Positions 17,544-26,504 of a stretch of DNA of 64,000 nucleotides are shown here, in pieces (within the stretch, counting starts at the first letter, position 1; each line of letters begins with the position of its first letter). Origin of the DNA: Rhodococcus marinonascens NBRC 14363. GTDB taxonomy: Bacteria > Actinomycetota > Actinomycetes > Mycobacteriales > Mycobacteriaceae. The notes under the pieces are model-generated. The model made no database searches. It worked only from the letters and a program-made list of their open reading frames with translations, and was not told the origin of the DNA. The position numbers were made by a program, and so were the translations under genes. The stretch lies in contig NZ_BCXB01000016.1 of assembly GCF_001894885.1 (NCBI RefSeq), forward strand, positions 61,814-125,813. The letters are read 5' to 3'.

Positions 17544-17560
17544 CCGATTCCGACCGCAAC

Positions 17561-17595
17561 AAGGCCCGGCAGATCCTCGCGGTTCGCCGGGCCCC
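17561..17595 (+). terminator. Possible hairpin terminator after pyrD
   Basis: GGCCCGGC at 17563-17570 pairs with GCCGGGCC at 17586-17593. There is no clear T-run, so it is a weak candidate; it sits just before the end of the convergent YbhB-like gene. Confidence 0.3.
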
Positions 17596-17607
17596 GTTGG
17601 AGTCGGG

Positions 17608-18135
17608 CTATTGCTCGTGCGTCCCTGTGATCGTGGCCCGTGCAAGTGCATGCCCGAAGAGATTGAATCCCAGGAAAGCGGGAGTCGAATCTTCCGTCAC
17701 GCCCTCGAGGGTGTCCACGTCGACCGCATGAACCGCGACGATGTATCGGTGCGGTCCGTGACCCGGTGGCGGCGCCGCGCCGAGGAAGCGGCGCAGACTG
17801 CCGTCGTTCTTCAGTGTGATCGCGCCGTGTGGGAGCCCTGTTCCGGCGTCGTCACCCGCGCCGGTCACCAGGGTGGTCGTCTCGGCCGGGATGTTGGCCA
17901 CGGCCCAGTGCCAGAAGCCGGAGGCAGTCGGCGCGTCGGGATCGTACACCGTCACCACGAAACTCTTGGTCTCGGCCGGAAAACCCGACCACGACAACTG
18001 CGGTGAACTGTCCTGGCCGCCTGCACCGAAGATTCCGCTGACCTGGCCGTTATTCAGCGGCCGCCCGTCGGTGACATCGGTGGAAGTCAGCTTGAAGCCG
18101 GGCAGGTCGGGGAGTGCCTCGTACGGGTTCGACAT
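17608..18135 (-). CDS. YbhB/YbcL family Raf-kinase-inhibitor-like protein
   Basis: The 175-residue phosphatidylethanolamine-binding-fold protein shows [34 protein letters not shown] with the DPDAP ligand site, then [18 protein letters not shown]. It corresponds to Rv2140c (TB18.6) next to the M20 peptidase. ATG 18135 is the family start. The physiological ligand is unknown; in mycobacteria the homologue has been linked to lipid-related functions. Confidence 0.9.
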   Translation of the reverse strand: MSNPYEALPDLPGFKLTSTDVTDGRPLNNGQVSGIFGAGGQDSSPQLSWSGFPAETKSFVVTVYDPDAPTASGFWHWAVANIPAETTTLVTGAGDDAGTGLPHGAITLKNDGSLRRFLGAAPPPGHGPHRYIVAVHAVDVDTLEGVTEDSTPAFLGFNLFGHALARATITGTHEQ

Positions 18136-18169
18136 GCGGTTCCTCTCTTCTCGCGTATGGGTGTTCGGA

Positions 18170-19522
18170 TCAGCTGTGGAGCAGGAACCGTTCCAGCACA
18201 CGGGTGCCGAACAGTAGTGCGTCGACGGGAACTCGCTCGTCGACGCCGTGGAACAGCGCGGTGAAATCGAGGTCGGGCGGCAACTGCAACGGAGAGAATC
18301 CGAAGCATCGAATACCGAGCTTCGCAAACGCCTTTGCGTCGGTTCCTCCCGACAACATGTACGGCACGGTCCGGGCTCCCGGATCGTGCGCGAGGATCGC
18401 CTCGTTCATGGCGTCCACAAGGTGTCCGTCGAACGTTGTCTCGTAGGAGTCGAGATCCGTGATCCATTCGCGCTGAACATCCGGTCCGATGAGATCGTCG
18501 ACGGTCGCCTCGAACTCTGTCAGCCGGCCTGGCAGGATTCGGCAGTCGACTACTGCCTCCGCAGTCTGTGGAATGACATTGGCCTTGTATCCGGCCGACA
18601 GCATCGTCGGATTGGCGGTGTCACGCAGGGTAGCCCCGATAAGATTGGCAATCGTCCCGAGTTTCGCGAGCGTGCCATCGAGGTCCGGTGACGTCGGGTC
18701 CAAGTCCAGTCCCGTCTCCTCGCCCGCCGCGTCCAGGAATTCGGCCACCGAATCGGAGACGACCAACGGGAACGTGTGCGCCCCCAGCCGGGCGACCGCC
18801 TGCGCGAGGGTGGTGACGGCGTTGTCGGTGTGCAGGAACGAGCCGTGCCCGGCCCTGCCCTTGGCTGTCAGGCGCATCCATTTGAGACTCTTCTCGGCGG
18901 TCTGCACGAGGTAGAGCCGTCGGTCGGTGCCGTCCGGACGTGGGACGGTCAGGGAGAAACCCCCGACCTCGCCAATAGCTTCCGTGACCCCCTCGAACAG
19001 GTCGTGTCGATTCGCGACCAGCCACTGGCACCCGTATGCACCGCCGGCCTCCTCATCGGCGACGAACGCGAACACGAGATCGCGGGGCGGCACGATTCCC
19101 TCAGCCTTGAACTTGCGGGCGACCGCCAAGATCATGCCGACCATGTCCTTCATGTCGACAGCTCCGCGGCCCCACACGTAGCCGTTCTCGACGGCACCCG
19201 AGAAGGGGTGGACACGCCAGTCTGCCGGCTCTGCGGGCACCACGTCGAGGTGGCCGTGCAGCATCAGGGCGCCACGGTTGGGGTCCGAGCCCTTCAGCCG
19301 CGCGAATACGTTGCCGCGGCCCGGCGCCCCGGACTCCACGTACTCGGTCTCGTAGCCCACTTCCTTGAGCTGGGTCGCCACCCACTGCGCACACTCGCGC
19401 TCGCCCTTCGTTGTGGCGAGCTCTCCGGTATTGGACGTGTCGAAACGGATCAAGGCGCTGACAAGCTCTACGACCTCGGCTTCGGCGCGACCCTGGCCTG
19501 GGGTTTTCTGTTTGGTTGGCAC
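18170..19522 (-). CDS. M20 family metallopeptidase/amidohydrolase (Rv2141c-like)
   Basis: The 450-residue protein has the di-zinc M20 core: LHGHLDVVP with His91 and Asp93, the bridging Asp123 in GAVDMKD, the general base pair Glu157-Glu158 in VADEEAGG, and a late FHGVDERVP histidine. A lid/dimerisation domain fills about 190-340. M. tuberculosis calls its homologue DapE2, but substrate is not predictable; ArgE/DapE/carboxypeptidase activities are all in this family. It lies 34 bp upstream of the YbhB-like gene, on the same strand. Confidence 0.9.
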   Translation of the reverse strand: MPTKQKTPGQGRAEAEVVELVSALIRFDTSNTGELATTKGERECAQWVATQLKEVGYETEYVESGAPGRGNVFARLKGSDPNRGALMLHGHLDVVPAEPADWRVHPFSGAVENGYVWGRGAVDMKDMVGMILAVARKFKAEGIVPPRDLVFAFVADEEAGGAYGCQWLVANRHDLFEGVTEAIGEVGGFSLTVPRPDGTDRRLYLVQTAEKSLKWMRLTAKGRAGHGSFLHTDNAVTTLAQAVARLGAHTFPLVVSDSVAEFLDAAGEETGLDLDPTSPDLDGTLAKLGTIANLIGATLRDTANPTMLSAGYKANVIPQTAEAVVDCRILPGRLTEFEATVDDLIGPDVQREWITDLDSYETTFDGHLVDAMNEAILAHDPGARTVPYMLSGGTDAKAFAKLGIRCFGFSPLQLPPDLDFTALFHGVDERVPVDALLFGTRVLERFLLHS

Positions 19523-19633
19523 CCCACTTTCCTACCACCCGAACAGCAGAAATGCTGCGGTGTGAGGAGCGATTTGGGCCGCGGCGCTTCATCAGTTAAT
19601 CTTTTGCAGCACCCAGGAAATGGGAGCAGGCAG

Positions 19634-19719
19634 GTCCGAGTGGCGGAATGGCAGACGCGCTAGCTTGAGGTGCTAGTGTCCTATTAACGGACGTGGGGGT
19701 TCAAGTCCCCCCTCGGACA
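19634..19719 (+). tRNA. tRNA-Leu(GAG)
   Basis: Acceptor stem GTCCGAG (19634-19640) pairs with CTCGGAC (19712-19718), discriminator A 19719, no encoded CCA. The anticodon arm CTAGC-TTGAGGT-GCTAG gives anticodon GAG. A long variable arm (GTCCTATTAACGGAC) and T-arm GGGGGTTCAAGTCCCCC are present, as expected for a class II leucine tRNA. Confidence 0.95.
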
Positions 19720-19740
19720 CTCTGAGTTGAGACAGACGAG

Positions 19741-19771
19741 AAGACCCCGGTTCATCGAACCGGGGTCTTCT
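19741..19771 (+). terminator. Rho-independent-type terminator after tRNA-Leu
   Basis: A 13-bp perfect stem (AAGACCCCGGTTC / GAACCGGGGTCTT) closes a 3-nt loop at 19741-19769 and is followed by CTTC. It separates the tRNA from the SDR gene. Confidence 0.8.
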
Positions 19772-19791
19772 TCGTGAGAGGGCGAAGTTCG

Positions 19792-21246
19792 ATGGGTGAA
19801 GCAACAACGACGATCGATCCAGCGGATCTCGAGGTCTGTCTGAGGGTTCTCGATCAGGCGGCGGAACTCGACGATTCGGATCCCGACTCCGTCACCGTCC
19901 AACGCGCCGTGGGCCACCTCTTCAAGAAGTTGAAGAAACGTCGGCGGATCACGGCCCGCAACACCGTCTCAGAGGCCGACCGCTCGGTGGTGGCCACGAC
20001 CGCGACCGGATCACCCGATCGTATCGACGACGAGACCGCTGGCATCCCACTGACGTCGAATACCGATGGTGCCACCGCCGGCACGTTGATCCGGCCCCGC
20101 CCCTGCTACATCTGCAAGCAGCGCTACACCCGCGTCGACGCCTTCTACCACCAACTCTGCCCCGACTGCGCGGCCAAGGGTCGCGCCAAGAGGGACGCGC
20201 GGACGGACCTCACCGGACGCCGCGCGCTGCTGACTGGTGGTCGCGCCAAGATCGGCATGTACATCGCGCTGCGCCTACTCCGCGACGGCGCGCACACGAC
20301 GATCACCACCCGTTTCCCCAACGACGCTATCCGGCGGTTCAGGGCTATGGCGGACAGCAGCGAGTGGATTCATCGGTTGCGGGTCGTGGGCATCGACCTG
20401 CGCGACCCGGCGCAGGTCGTAGCGCTTGCCGATTCCGTTGCGGCGCAGGGTCCGCTGGACATTCTGATCAACAACGCGGCGCAGACGGTGCGCCGCTCCC
20501 CCGGCGCCTACAGTGCGCTGGCGGACGCCGAGTCCGGCGCCCTTCCCGCCGGTGATCTTCCCGATGTCCTGACGTTCGGCAAGACGAGTGACGCTCACCC
20601 GGCCGCTCTGGCCGGTTCTTTGTCCGACGTGTCCGCGACGGCGGGCGCCGCGCTGTCTCCCGATGCGATCAGCTCACTCGCACTCGTCGCCAAGTCGGCG
20701 TCTCCGGATCGGATAGATCGGGGCCTCGCGATCGACGCCGGCGGACTGCTCCCCGACCTGGCACACACGAACAGTTGGGTCCAAACGGTGGAGGCGGTCG
20801 ACCCGATCGAACTCCTCGAGGTGCAGCTGTGCAACTCGGTGGCCCCGTTCATCCTGGTTTCCCGGCTTCGTCCCGCTATGGCGGCGGCCGGTGCTCGCCG
20901 CAAGTACGTGGTGAACGTGTCCGCGATGGAGGGACAATTCAACCGTGCCTACAAGGGGCCCGGACATCCGCACACCAATATGGCGAAGGCTGCGCTCAAC
21001 ATGCTGACCCGTACCAGCGCCAAGGAGATGTTGGAAGACGGCGTCCTCATGACGGCGGTGGACACTGGCTGGATCACGGACGAGCGGCCGCACTACACCA
21101 AGATGCGCCTGGCCGAGGAGGGCTTCCACGCCCCGCTCGACCTGGTCGACGGCGCCGCCCGCGTGTACGACCCGATCGTCCAGGGCGAGCAGGGCGTCGA
21201 TCTGCACGGCTGCTTCCTGAAGGATTACCAACCGTCCCCATGGTGA
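19792..21246 (+). CDS. Zinc-ribbon/SDR fusion oxidoreductase with non-canonical active site
   Basis: The 484-residue protein has a helical N-terminus (1-60), a disordered linker, a four-cysteine zinc-ribbon-like knuckle (C105-x2-C108 ... C123-x2-C126) and then a Rossmann short-chain dehydrogenase domain with LLTGGRAKIG at 146-155 and LDILINNAAQT at about 223-233. An acidic/Ala-rich insertion follows. At the catalytic tetrad the usual YxxxK reads HTNMAK, so the Tyr position is Thr; the NVSAMEG serine is kept. Upstream GAGAGGG supports ATG 19792; the frame is open to GTG 19774. Function unknown; classical SDR chemistry is uncertain. Confidence 0.75.
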   Translation: MGEATTTIDPADLEVCLRVLDQAAELDDSDPDSVTVQRAVGHLFKKLKKRRRITARNTVSEADRSVVATTATGSPDRIDDETAGIPLTSNTDGATAGTLIRPRPCYICKQRYTRVDAFYHQLCPDCAAKGRAKRDARTDLTGRRALLTGGRAKIGMYIALRLLRDGAHTTITTRFPNDAIRRFRAMADSSEWIHRLRVVGIDLRDPAQVVALADSVAAQGPLDILINNAAQTVRRSPGAYSALADAESGALPAGDLPDVLTFGKTSDAHPAALAGSLSDVSATAGAALSPDAISSLALVAKSASPDRIDRGLAIDAGGLLPDLAHTNSWVQTVEAVDPIELLEVQLCNSVAPFILVSRLRPAMAAAGARRKYVVNVSAMEGQFNRAYKGPGHPHTNMAKAALNMLTRTSAKEMLEDGVLMTAVDTGWITDERPHYTKMRLAEEGFHAPLDLVDGAARVYDPIVQGEQGVDLHGCFLKDYQPSPW

Positions 21247-21359
21247 TCGTGCACGGCCTCGAGTATCCGGCGAGTATGTCCGGCGAGAGCATCGACACAG
21301 CCGGCTCATTCGCCACACGGTGATAATGGGGGCGTACATCCTCGAAACGGAGGCACCTC

Positions 21360-21776
21360 ATGGCGATAGCCGTTGTCCACCGAGACAGCCCCGAAGGCCG
21401 GGCGGCCATCGTCTACGCTGCCCGTGTAGCCGTTCGGCGACGCGAACAGCTACACGTCCTGCACGTGCTCGACGAGGCACTCGGCCGCGATGCCGAGTCC
21501 GACCGCTCCGCTCTACGCGCCGAGGTTCAGGCCACTCTCGAAAACGGCGAGGTCGGTGAGTCGCCTTGGGAACTGCGCATCAACGGGCACGCCGGCGATC
21601 AGTTGAGCGCGCTGCGGGCACTCGTTGACAGCAGCGGCGCCGATCTACTGGTCGTGGGCATGCGGCGCCAGTCCCCAATCGGCAAGTTCCTCCTCGAACG
21701 CTGGCTGCAACGCCTCCTCCTCGAGGTCGAAGTTCCGATCTTGGTGGTCAAAGAAGGAGCGCACGGCACCGCGTGA
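21360..21776 (+). CDS. Universal-stress-protein-like protein
   Basis: The 138-residue protein has a single USP-type alpha/beta fold: IAVVHRDSPEGRAAIVYAARVA at the start, then LHVLHVLDEA, a central GADLLVVGMRRQSPIGKFLLERWLQRLLLEVEVPILVV. The latter corresponds to the GxRxxS..G..LG.V...L nucleotide loop, but the typical GS(V/T) serines are replaced, so ATP binding is uncertain. GGAGG precedes ATG 21360. Single gene with its own start region. Confidence 0.75.
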   Translation: MAIAVVHRDSPEGRAAIVYAARVAVRRREQLHVLHVLDEALGRDAESDRSALRAEVQATLENGEVGESPWELRINGHAGDQLSALRALVDSSGADLLVVGMRRQSPIGKFLLERWLQRLLLEVEVPILVVKEGAHGTA

Positions 21777-21837
21777 ACTGAAGCCCCGCGAACTGCGCCT
21801 ACGATGGGGGGACGCTTCGACACCAGGGGGTGCATCG

Positions 21838-22242
21838 ATGGGCAGCGCAGCATTTTACGGGGCACTCGCCGATGCGACGGCCGTTTCGCACCTGGCCTTC
21901 GTCCTGTATGTCGCGCTCGGCGGGTTCCTCGCGTGGCACTGGCCGCGCACCATCGCACTGCACCTTACGGCCGTCGTGTGGGGATTCACTGGTCTCCTCG
22001 TCGGCATCGACTGTCCGCTGACGCACCTGGAAAGTTGGGCCCGGGTCCACGCCGGGCAGAGCCCACTCCCCTCCTCCGGTTTCATCGCCCACTACCTCAC
22101 CGGGGTCGTCTACCCGGAATCTGCTGCGGGAACAGTCCAGACCCTGGTCGCCCTCGGTGTACTCGCCTCCTGGGTCGGGTACGTAACCCTCCGGGTCCGT
22201 GGGTCACTCGTCCCCTCGCGTCCGCGCGGCGCAGGCCCCTGA
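21838..22242 (+). CDS. DUF2784 family membrane protein
   Basis: The 134-residue protein has about four hydrophobic helices (ATAVSHLAFVLYVALGGFLAW, LTAVVWGFTGLLVGIDCPLTHLE, TVQTLVALGVLASWVGYVTLRV) and the DUF2784 signature GIDCPLTHLESWAR. ATG 21838 gives the usual length and AGGGGG lies just upstream; the longer frame to 21625 overlaps the USP-like gene. Function unknown. Confidence 0.85.
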   Translation: MGSAAFYGALADATAVSHLAFVLYVALGGFLAWHWPRTIALHLTAVVWGFTGLLVGIDCPLTHLESWARVHAGQSPLPSSGFIAHYLTGVVYPESAAGTVQTLVALGVLASWVGYVTLRVRGSLVPSRPRGAGP

Positions 22243-22256
22243 CCTCACACCGCCGG

Positions 22257-22971
22257 CTACCCGTCGGAGGTGCCCAACGAAGCGTTGACGGCAGCTTCGA
22301 CATGCAGACGTGTGGTGGGGAAAACCGGGACCGCGCAATCCGTCGCGGAAACGAGGAGTTCGATCTCGGTACAGCCGAGCACCACGCCCTCGGAACCAGC
22401 GTCTACGAGACGGGTGATGACGTCGCGATAAATCTGCCGAGACTCTTCGCGTACTACACCCAGACACAGCTCGTCATAGATGATCCGATGCACCTCAGCC
22501 CGGTCCTACGCGGGTGGAATGAGCACGTCCAGACCATGACCGGCGAGCGGATCGCGGTAGAAGTCCTGCTCCATGGTGAAGGCGGTGCTGAGAAGCCCAA
22601 CCATGTTCAGCCCCTCGCGGGTCACGGCCTGCGCGGTGGCATCGGCTAGGTGTAGCACAGGAATGTCGATTGCAGCCTTAACTTCTTCGGCGACCTTGTG
22701 CATCGTGTTGGTGCAGATCAGAAGGAGGTCGGCGCCGGCAACCTGAAGGGCCTTGGCGCCCTCGGCGAGCATTTCGCCCGCAGCGTCCCATCGTCCGGCA
22801 ACCTGTAGTTCCTCGATGTCCGCAAAGTCCAACGACGCCAGCAACACACGCGCCGAGTGCAACCCGCCGAGCCGCTCCCGTACCAACTCAGCGGCCAGCC
22901 GGTAGTACTGCGCTGGACTCCCAGCTCATTCCACCGAGCATGCCGATCACCCGCGGGACATTCGTCGTCAT
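22257..22971 (-). pseudogene. Aspartate/glutamate racemase family pseudogene
   Basis: The N-terminus MTTNVPRVIGMLGGMSWESSA (ATG 22971) is typical of Asp/Glu racemases. Two bases are missing near 22905-22910: SSA should continue QYYRLA but the frame shifts, and the rest (ELVRERLGGLHSARVLLASLDFADIE, LLLICTNTMHKVA with the first catalytic Cys, 22886-22509) is in the next frame. Then an in-frame TAG at 22506-22508 interrupts IPPA-DRAEVHRIIYDELC, and the remainder including VVLGCTEIELLV with the second Cys runs to 22257. Two independent lesions make sequencing error less likely. Confidence 0.8.
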
Positions 22972-23248
22972 GCCCCCAGTGTGTCAGCACCGCGTGTGGA
23001 GTCACTACCCTCATGAACGACAACAGCTGTCGCCGACATCCACGATGACGACCTTCCTGCTTTGGGTCAGCTGCCGGTTGAACATTCGAGGTCGGCGACC
23101 ATCCTGGTCGACGACGACGATGCCGATGCGCTCATCAGCTTGACCTGCGCAGCGCCGCACAGACCTTCCCTGGTTGCTGCACACCGCCCGGACGAGGCAT
23201 GTCGACCTCGGGCGCGGCACCGATTTCCTGTATCAGTATGGTCGTGCC

Positions 23249-24493
23249 ATGACAGACAGAGAACGCGAACTGGATCTCGTCGTGTACGGGGCAACCGGCT
23301 TCGTCGGCAAACTTCTCGCCGACTATCTCGCAAGACATGCCCCGGACGGCGTCCGCATCGGACTCGCCGGGCGATCGGCTGCCAAACTCGAGTCGGTACG
23401 GTCGTCACTGGGTCCAAGGGCGGCCGAGTGGCCCGTGGTGGTCGCGAATTCCGATGACGCCGAGTCGCTTTCCGCCCTTGCAGGACTCACCCGCGTCGTC
23501 GCTACGACTGTGGGCCCGTACGCGAAGTACGGGCACGGTCTTGCCGCGGCGTGCGCGGAGAAGGGCACCGACTACGTGGACTTGACCGGTGAGGTGCTGT
23601 TCGTCCGCGATAGCATCGACGCCAACCATGAACGGGCTCGCGAGACCGGCGCCCGGATCGTGCACTCCTGCGGTTTCGACTCCATACCTTCCGACCTCGG
23701 CGTGCATGTGCTGCACGAAGCCGTGCAGGCCGACGGCGCAGGCGAACTCACCGACACGACGCTCGTCGTCACGTCCATGCGCGGTGGACTGAGCGGCGGG
23801 ACGATCGATTCGATGCGCACGCAGGTCGACGTGTCCAAGAAGTATCCGGCGTTGCGGCGTCTCGCGGCCTCTCCGTACTCGCTGAGCCCCGACCGCTCGC
23901 AGGAACCGGACCTCGGCAAGCAGTCCGACATGAGCCTGGTCAACGGCAAGGACATCGCACCCGAGGTGAAGGGATGGAAGGCTCCCTTCGTCATGGCGTC
24001 CTACAACACCCGGATCGTGCGGCGCAGCAACGCGCTCCGGGATTGGGCCTACGGCCGTAAGTTCAAGTACCGCGAGGTCATGAGCGTCGGAACTTCGCCC
24101 GTCACACCGGTGGTTGCGGGTGCGGTCGCGGCCGGACTCGGGGGAATGCTCCTCGGCATGGCCATTGCGCCCACCCGATATGTTCTCGATCGTGTCCTAC
24201 CCTCGCCAGGTGAAGGTCCCAGCGAAGAGAGTCAACGCAAGGGCCACTTCACCATGGATCTGTACACGACCACCACGACCGGCGCCCGCTACACCTCACG
24301 GGTGAAGGCGAAGGGCGACCCCGGATACAGCGCCACCGCGGTGATGCTCGGGGAATCCGCACTGAGCCTCGTCCTCGGCGGTGACTCATTGCCAGACGCT
24401 GCCGGGGTTCTCACTCCCGCATCGGCATTGGGGGACGTACTGGTGAACCGTCTGCGCGACTCAGATTTCGAGATCTCTGCACGAAAGCTGTGA
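23249..24493 (+). CDS. Saccharopine dehydrogenase-like / trans-acting enoyl reductase family protein
   Basis: The 414-residue protein has an N-terminal NAD(P)-binding fold with VVYGATGFVGKLLADYLARH (GATGFVG at 14-20), then LAGRSAAKLESVR and CGFDSIPSDLGVHVLHEA, the signatures of the mycobacterial Rv2449c/Rv2953 family. Rv2953 is a trans-acting enoyl reductase in phthiocerol lipid synthesis; most members are uncharacterised. A glycine-rich hydrophobic stretch at about 285-305 may contact membrane. ATG 23249 fits family length; the frame is open to 23174. Function beyond reductase fold is inference. Confidence 0.85.
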   Translation: MTDRERELDLVVYGATGFVGKLLADYLARHAPDGVRIGLAGRSAAKLESVRSSLGPRAAEWPVVVANSDDAESLSALAGLTRVVATTVGPYAKYGHGLAAACAEKGTDYVDLTGEVLFVRDSIDANHERARETGARIVHSCGFDSIPSDLGVHVLHEAVQADGAGELTDTTLVVTSMRGGLSGGTIDSMRTQVDVSKKYPALRRLAASPYSLSPDRSQEPDLGKQSDMSLVNGKDIAPEVKGWKAPFVMASYNTRIVRRSNALRDWAYGRKFKYREVMSVGTSPVTPVVAGAVAAGLGGMLLGMAIAPTRYVLDRVLPSPGEGPSEESQRKGHFTMDLYTTTTTGARYTSRVKAKGDPGYSATAVMLGESALSLVLGGDSLPDAAGVLTPASALGDVLVNRLRDSDFEISARKL

Positions 24494-24497
24494 GCAG

Positions 24498-24530
24498 GGG
24501 GCGCGTGTCGATAGACACGCGCCCAACCCC
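24498..24530 (+). terminator. Strong hairpin terminator
   Basis: An 11-bp perfect stem GGGCGCGTGTC / GACACGCGCCC (24499-24509, 24514-24524) with loop GATA follows the reductase stop by a few bases. The downstream tail is C-rich rather than T-rich. Confidence 0.7.
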
Positions 24531-24737
24531 CTCTCGTCTCCCGCTCCTCCCGCCCACTCCGAGACGAGCCGATACCGCCGACCCAGGAGCGAAAAGCACT
24601 GATTTGCGTTTCCCTCACATCATCACCTGCCCTTTACCCTGCGATGACACTGAACTGACGAATCTCGGCATCCACCGAGCACCTCACTACACTGCAAGGG
24701 TCAACGTCGAACTCGAACAGGAGCAGGAGAAAAGCAG

Positions 24738-26504
24738 GTGGGGCAGCATCGCGGCGAATCGGGCGCCAGAGGTATCAGCAAGGGGCCTTTGATCGCGCTC
24801 GGTCTGGTCGCCGTGATCGTCCTGGGTGTAGTTTTCTGGTTCCAACTGCGAGACCGGATTGCCGACCAGGGAATGGCTGCCGCCGGCGCATGTGTCGAAG
24901 GTGATTCCGTGCTCGCGATCGCCGCTGATCCCGACATTGCACCCCAGATCCAGACGCTTGCCGACCGCTACACCGCTACGGAGCCGGTGATCCGCGACCA
25001 ATGTGTGACGGTGATGGTCACGTCCGTCGCCTCCGACACGGTCCGCGACGCCCTGTCTGCAGGCGCGGACAGCCCCTGGGACACAGAGTTGCTGGGTCCT
25101 GCCCCGGCACTGTGGATTCCGTCAAGTTCGCATTCGGTGAGTCAGATTCCGGTAGACGGGTTGGTCAACGGCGAGGCACGCCCCCTGGCGACAAGCCCGG
25201 TGGTTCTCGCGGTGGGGCCGGACTTCGAAGGTGCTCTCACGGACGCGGCCGTCGACTGGGGGGATCTGCCGTCGCTGCAGATGGGCCGCGATTCCGTCCC
25301 GCCCCTCGGCATGGCACTCCCCGAAGGACCGGGCGCGGAGAGCACGGAGATGGCGGTCGAGTCGATTGCCGCCACGGTCACGGGCAGCGCGTCCGGCCCG
25401 GTGACGGAGGAGCAGGCGCGCTCCACACCGGTCATGTCTGCACTGAGCGGACTGGTGCTCGGCTACGAGGCCGTTCCTGGCACGAAGCCGGCGACAACAC
25501 GGGACGCGCTCGCCGCACTGGCCGCGCAGGGCGACCCGACCACCGCGGGAATCCACGCGGTCGCGGCCACCGAGCAGCAGGTCTACCAGACGCTGCGCGA
25601 GACGCCCGGGACCGACCTCACCGCGTACGTGCCGAAGGGTCCGACACCCGTGGCAGATCACCCGGCGGCCATCCTGGCCGGTCAAGCCGTCGACGAGACG
25701 CAGAGTCGCGCCGCGGCACAATTCGCGGAGTTCGTCCGTCAACCCGAGCAGGCGCGGGTTCTGGCCGACGCCGGATTTAGGGTCGATGGACTGGACCATC
25801 CCGGCGACACCGCGCTGACCTTCCCTGGTTTCGAATCCGCCCTGGTTCCGGCGGATGCCGCTGCCGCGACCGAATTGATGCAGGTGGTTCAGAATCCGAT
25901 CACCGAACGCTCCTCGACGGTCTTGCTCGATGTGTCCAGTTCAATGGGTGACGTCGATGGATCGGCGACGCGTCTGGAGAACACCACCGCGGCTCTGGCC
26001 GCCCGGCTCGATCAATCCCCCGACACGTTGAACCTCGGGCTGTGGGAGTACAGCACGAACCTCAACGAGTCCCGGCCCTACAATATCCTCGTTGCCACCG
26101 GACCTGTTTCCGCAGGCGGATACATCGAGGGCACCCGAAGAGAAGCCCTCAACAACCGATTGGCGAGAGTGGAATCCGCCACCGGTTCCGCGACTTACGT
26201 TTCGCTCGAAGCCGTCTACAAGAGCGCGGTCGACCGGTACACGCCGGACCGCATCAATTCGGTCCTGCTCATCACCGACAGCGGCAATGACGACAATTCC
26301 GTCACCAGTGCGGATCTGCTCGCGTCGATTGCCGAGACCTTCACACCGTCTGCGCCCGTACGCGTCGACGTCGTGTCGATCGGCCAGAACCCAGACCTCG
26401 ACACACTGCAGGCGGTGGCCGATCGCACCGGTGGCTCACTCGAGCAGGTCGCGTCCTCGGACGGCCCTGAGTTGCCGACCGCACTCGACAAGCTCATGTC
26501 GTGA
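24738..26504 (+). CDS. Substrate-binding-like plus von Willebrand A domain membrane protein
   Basis: The 588-residue protein has one N-terminal transmembrane helix (about 16-37), an extracytoplasmic periplasmic-binding-like domain (about 55-385; WDTELLGPAPALWIPSSS, SPVVLAVGPDFEG, AEFVRQPEQARVLADAGFR) and a C-terminal VWA domain. The VWA metal site DVSSSMG begins at Asp398 with Ser400 and Ser402, and LLITDSGND provides a later acidic position. GGAG lies 8 nt upstream of GTG 24738. Its stop overlaps the metallophosphoesterase start by 4 bp, so the two are translationally coupled. Role is unknown; similar actinobacterial proteins combine solute-binding and VWA domains. Confidence 0.8.
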   Translation: MGQHRGESGARGISKGPLIALGLVAVIVLGVVFWFQLRDRIADQGMAAAGACVEGDSVLAIAADPDIAPQIQTLADRYTATEPVIRDQCVTVMVTSVASDTVRDALSAGADSPWDTELLGPAPALWIPSSSHSVSQIPVDGLVNGEARPLATSPVVLAVGPDFEGALTDAAVDWGDLPSLQMGRDSVPPLGMALPEGPGAESTEMAVESIAATVTGSASGPVTEEQARSTPVMSALSGLVLGYEAVPGTKPATTRDALAALAAQGDPTTAGIHAVAATEQQVYQTLRETPGTDLTAYVPKGPTPVADHPAAILAGQAVDETQSRAAAQFAEFVRQPEQARVLADAGFRVDGLDHPGDTALTFPGFESALVPADAAAATELMQVVQNPITERSSTVLLDVSSSMGDVDGSATRLENTTAALAARLDQSPDTLNLGLWEYSTNLNESRPYNILVATGPVSAGGYIEGTRREALNNRLARVESATGSATYVSLEAVYKSAVDRYTPDRINSVLLITDSGNDDNSVTSADLLASIAETFTPSAPVRVDVVSIGQNPDLDTLQAVADRTGGSLEQVASSDGPELPTALDKLMS

